In this document: piece by piece, positions 16,651 through 18,759 of the stretch
How positions within the stretch are numbered: the stretch's first letter is position 1
Layout of the letters: each line of letters begins with the position of its first letter
Source of the DNA: Trachipleistophora hominis
Taxonomy: Eukaryota; Microsporidia; Pleistophoridae
Direction of reading: 5' to 3'
DNA: 18,759 bases
NCBI GenBank assembly: GCA_000316135.1
Contig: JH993807.1
Location: 1 to 18,759, forward strand
Program-made: the position numbers and the translations under genes
The notes under the pieces: generated by a model
Database searches by the model: none
Told to the model about the DNA's origin: nothing
The model's input: the letters and a program-made list of their open reading frames with translations, nothing else

Positions 16651-17239
16651 AGGGTGTTCTAGAAAAGAGACGGGCTGCTGGGGAGGTAAGAAAGCAAACA
16701 AAAAGAATTTAATTGAGAATAGAACAAGAGTTTAATTGAATAGAGGGTAATCAAAATTAAACGCAATAAAATGGGAGAAAATAAGAAGGAAAATACAAAT
16801 GAGATAGTAATTTATTTATAGAAATAAAAAATATTTTAATCACAATGAATAGAACATTACTATTATTAAACTAATATACGATCTTGATTCATAATTAAAT
16901 GTAAATAAAGAACTATTTTATGACTATCATATTTACGGTGATTATAACTTGTCTGGTAGTTTAAATCATCTGAATGTGCGTAGAAAGCAAATTAAACAGT
17001 AAAGGAGTAAATAATATTACGAATGTAAGGCGGATGTATAAATAATTAAATATTAATCGTATTTGTACTGGCATACTACAACGATTATATTACAATTTTA
17101 ATAATTACGTTATATTATGATTGTAATACATTAACGTTCTGTCCTCATTCATTTGTTGAAATAAAGTAAAATTATTTCACATAGTTGTACTTAACTATCA
17201 CATCATGCAGCTAATGTACAATACTGGTCTACGTAGTTC
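16651..17239. other. AT-rich spacer, no gene seen
   Basis: A purine-rich stretch behind Aha1 gives way to AT-rich DNA. I saw no gene, RNA or array. Confidence 0.5.
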
Positions 17240-17345
17240 ATTATGGCCGGGTTTTAATCCATGCTTTCACATGATCCATGTATTAAAAACCAGTGGTTAT
17301 TGTAAGTCCTAACAGATCACAAGAGTGTATTTAAGTATGTAGTGG
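17240..17345 (-). repeat. Dispersed family B, copy 4 (diverged)
   Basis: Bases 17287-17342 align with copy 1 without gaps from ACCAGTGG through AGATCACAAGAGT to GTAGTG, with many substitutions. The minus-strand translation retains HY, L, TL and PLV at the expected spacing but carries stops. A short protein-like stretch in another frame follows to about 17240. It is non-coding now. Confidence 0.45.
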
Positions 17346-17651
17346 TGATAAATAAACATATTTTTAGTTAAGAAAGGATTTTTTATGACAATGCCTAAAC
17401 AAAAACATTTTTTGAAAATAGCGGTAAATCTATGATGAAAAACTGTTTTTATAATATTATCATAATGTAAAAGCAATCGTACCTCTGTATGTCTAATATT
17501 ACCATCCTCGTGTTAAATACGATAATTATTCTTACTTTCATTTTGAATATAAATAAAGCAGCAGTTCATGACAATGTTAATACTTTTTATGTTAAGTATC
17601 TGTCAAAACATAATAATAGAGGCTGCAAATTCAAGCGTTTAATTTGTTTCC

Positions 17652-18481
17652 ATGCTCGTGGCCATTTTTGCAATAATCACAGGCAACGCATCACAAATGT
17701 ACCACCAGAACCATCTTTCAAGCAAAATCCTACTAAAAGAAATATCTAAACCAGTTATAGAGCAGATCTCACAACCATCCGGTATTTTCATCTCAACAGT
17801 TAAACCTCGTTCCATAAAAACATTCACAATGCATAAAAAATGGACAACCAGCCAAGAAACATCAGACAGACAAGCATAGATCTATCCAACCATGAAAGAC
17901 ATGCTGAAGAGCGTGATTACCACATACAGCCGACCATACTGGAAGTAAAGCTAAAATTTACGAAAAGAAACGATCGGTACACCGTGGATTATGAAGTATT
18001 GAAAGATTTGAACATACTCCGAATTGCAGAGATACTTATTGCGGTTGATGATGGCAGAGCACAGGGATGTAAGGTGCTTACAGTGTATCCTGGTAATTAT
18101 GAGGATGGTTATGGCGGTAATAACATGCGATTTAGTAATGCTGCTCCCTCTTACAATGGACAGGATGGTATGAACAACGGTGATGGTGGAAGTGATGCGT
18201 ATGACCCTATTACGCACATCAACAGTGCGGTTGGTGATGATGCCTTGGATTTATGTGACAGAGCGTTTAGGACAGCTATCGGATATGGCAACAAGGACGA
18301 GATACGATTCATGGATGAACAGAACGAGTACAACTATAACCGGAAACTCAAGGATACCAAACATGATGGTGAAAGAATGTCATAGAATTCTATATTCCCG
18401 TATTACAATGATAAACCGCTGCTTGATATAAATCTGGAGAAGACGGAAGAGAATGATGAAAATACGAATAATGATAAATAA
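17652..18481 (+). pseudogene. Broken gene for a putative secreted protein (about 275 codons)
   Basis: A frame starting at ATG 17652 opens with a compact signal-peptide-like segment, MLVAIFAIITGNASQ, and stays open to 17879. The protein-like sequence then continues in another frame, open from 17840 to 18385 (181 codons from ATG 17840). The switch coincides with a CAGACAGACA tandem at about 17869, where loss of one 4-base unit (or one base) would explain the shift. At 18383 a TAG interrupts, after which the same frame reads 31 more codons, acidic and Asn-rich, to a TAA at 18479 that overlaps AATAAA. The middle contains a Gly/Asn/Asp-rich stretch. No known family. Alternatively a 181-residue protein is made from 17840, or the breaks are sequencing errors. 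Confidence 0.45.
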
Positions 18482-18482
18482 A
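18477..18482 (+). terminator. AATAAA overlapping the last stop of the broken secreted-protein gene
   Basis: The TAA at 18479-18481 lies within AATAAA, the same arrangement as at the GFAT stop. This supports 18479, not 18383, as the original end of the gene. Confidence 0.4.
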
Positions 18483-18759
18483 AACGTACGTTATAAATGC
18501 CTTACATTTCTGATAACAGTCTTGTTTTGTGGACAGAAACTGTGCAATTAATTTTTGATATCTATCGAGATGTGTTTACGTGGAACATAAAATAACGATA
18601 ATAAATATTTGATGTCGTACGACCAGTTGAGCATTTAAATAAAATACTATTTCGTTAAATGCTAGAAAAGAATCAAAAATCACAATTTTTAAAGAACATG
18701 ATTTTATTCATCTACAATGAAGTACCAATCAGGATATTAATTTAAATTATATTTTGAAA
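18483..18759. other. AT-rich flank, nothing seen
   Basis: No supported feature to the end of the window. Confidence 0.5.

Noticed and set aside
17489..17749. 86-codon ORF with a hydrophobic N-terminus
   Set aside because: It overlaps the frame starting at 17652, which has a cleaner signal peptide and leads into the longer downstream reading. Kept only as an alternative start region.
1..18759. CRISPR array, complete transposon with terminal repeats, or rRNA
   Set aside because: None seen: no regular spaced direct repeats, no paired terminal inverted repeats, and no rRNA signature sequence.

Overview
The window looks like a nuclear segment from a microsporidian. The evidence is intron-free genes, reduced eukaryotic proteins (a bare GSK3-type kinase core, a short Aha1), CCC/GGG-rich sequence just 5' of some start codons, and AATAAA overlapping a stop codon. 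The AT-rich, gene-sparse spacers full of broken coding sequence suggest a larger-genome lineage such as Trachipleistophora/Vavraia. That lineage assignment is inference only, and no rRNA or tRNA was found to anchor it.

Layout: 1-2083 is a gene-poor flank with two decayed minus-strand coding relics. 2084-5653 (+) encodes a 1189-residue leucine-rich-repeat-like protein, and its stop runs into a GC-rich, hairpin-rich patch and two copies of a dispersed repeat (5654-6130). 6377-7351 (+) is a GSK3-type protein kinase. 7514-8183 (-) is a multiply frameshifted relic that I read as FLYWCH-like zinc-finger or transposon debris. 8240-10513 (-) is glutamine:fructose-6-phosphate aminotransferase (GFAT), the entry enzyme to UDP-GlcNAc and chitin. 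10514-12936 is a long spacer with further broken coding islands on the plus strand. 12937-14427 (-) is a GDA1/CD39-family nucleotidase, preceded by an unexplained open frame and a GC-rich island. 15208-15755 (-) is another relic. 15783-16619 (-) is the Hsp90 co-chaperone Aha1. 17652-18481 (+) is a putative secreted-protein gene broken by one frameshift and one in-frame stop.

The five intact genes do not form a pathway or operon. GFAT feeds spore-wall chitin, Aha1 serves Hsp90, the kinase is a signalling enzyme, the nucleotidase acts in the secretory lumen or outside the cell, and the LRR-like protein is probably a lineage-specific binding protein.

The most unusual content lies between the genes. 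One short sequence family occurs at least four times and another twice, always in the same orientation, and their minus-strand translations align. Several islands with no start codon read like protein in overlapping frames. All alignments and counts were done by eye.
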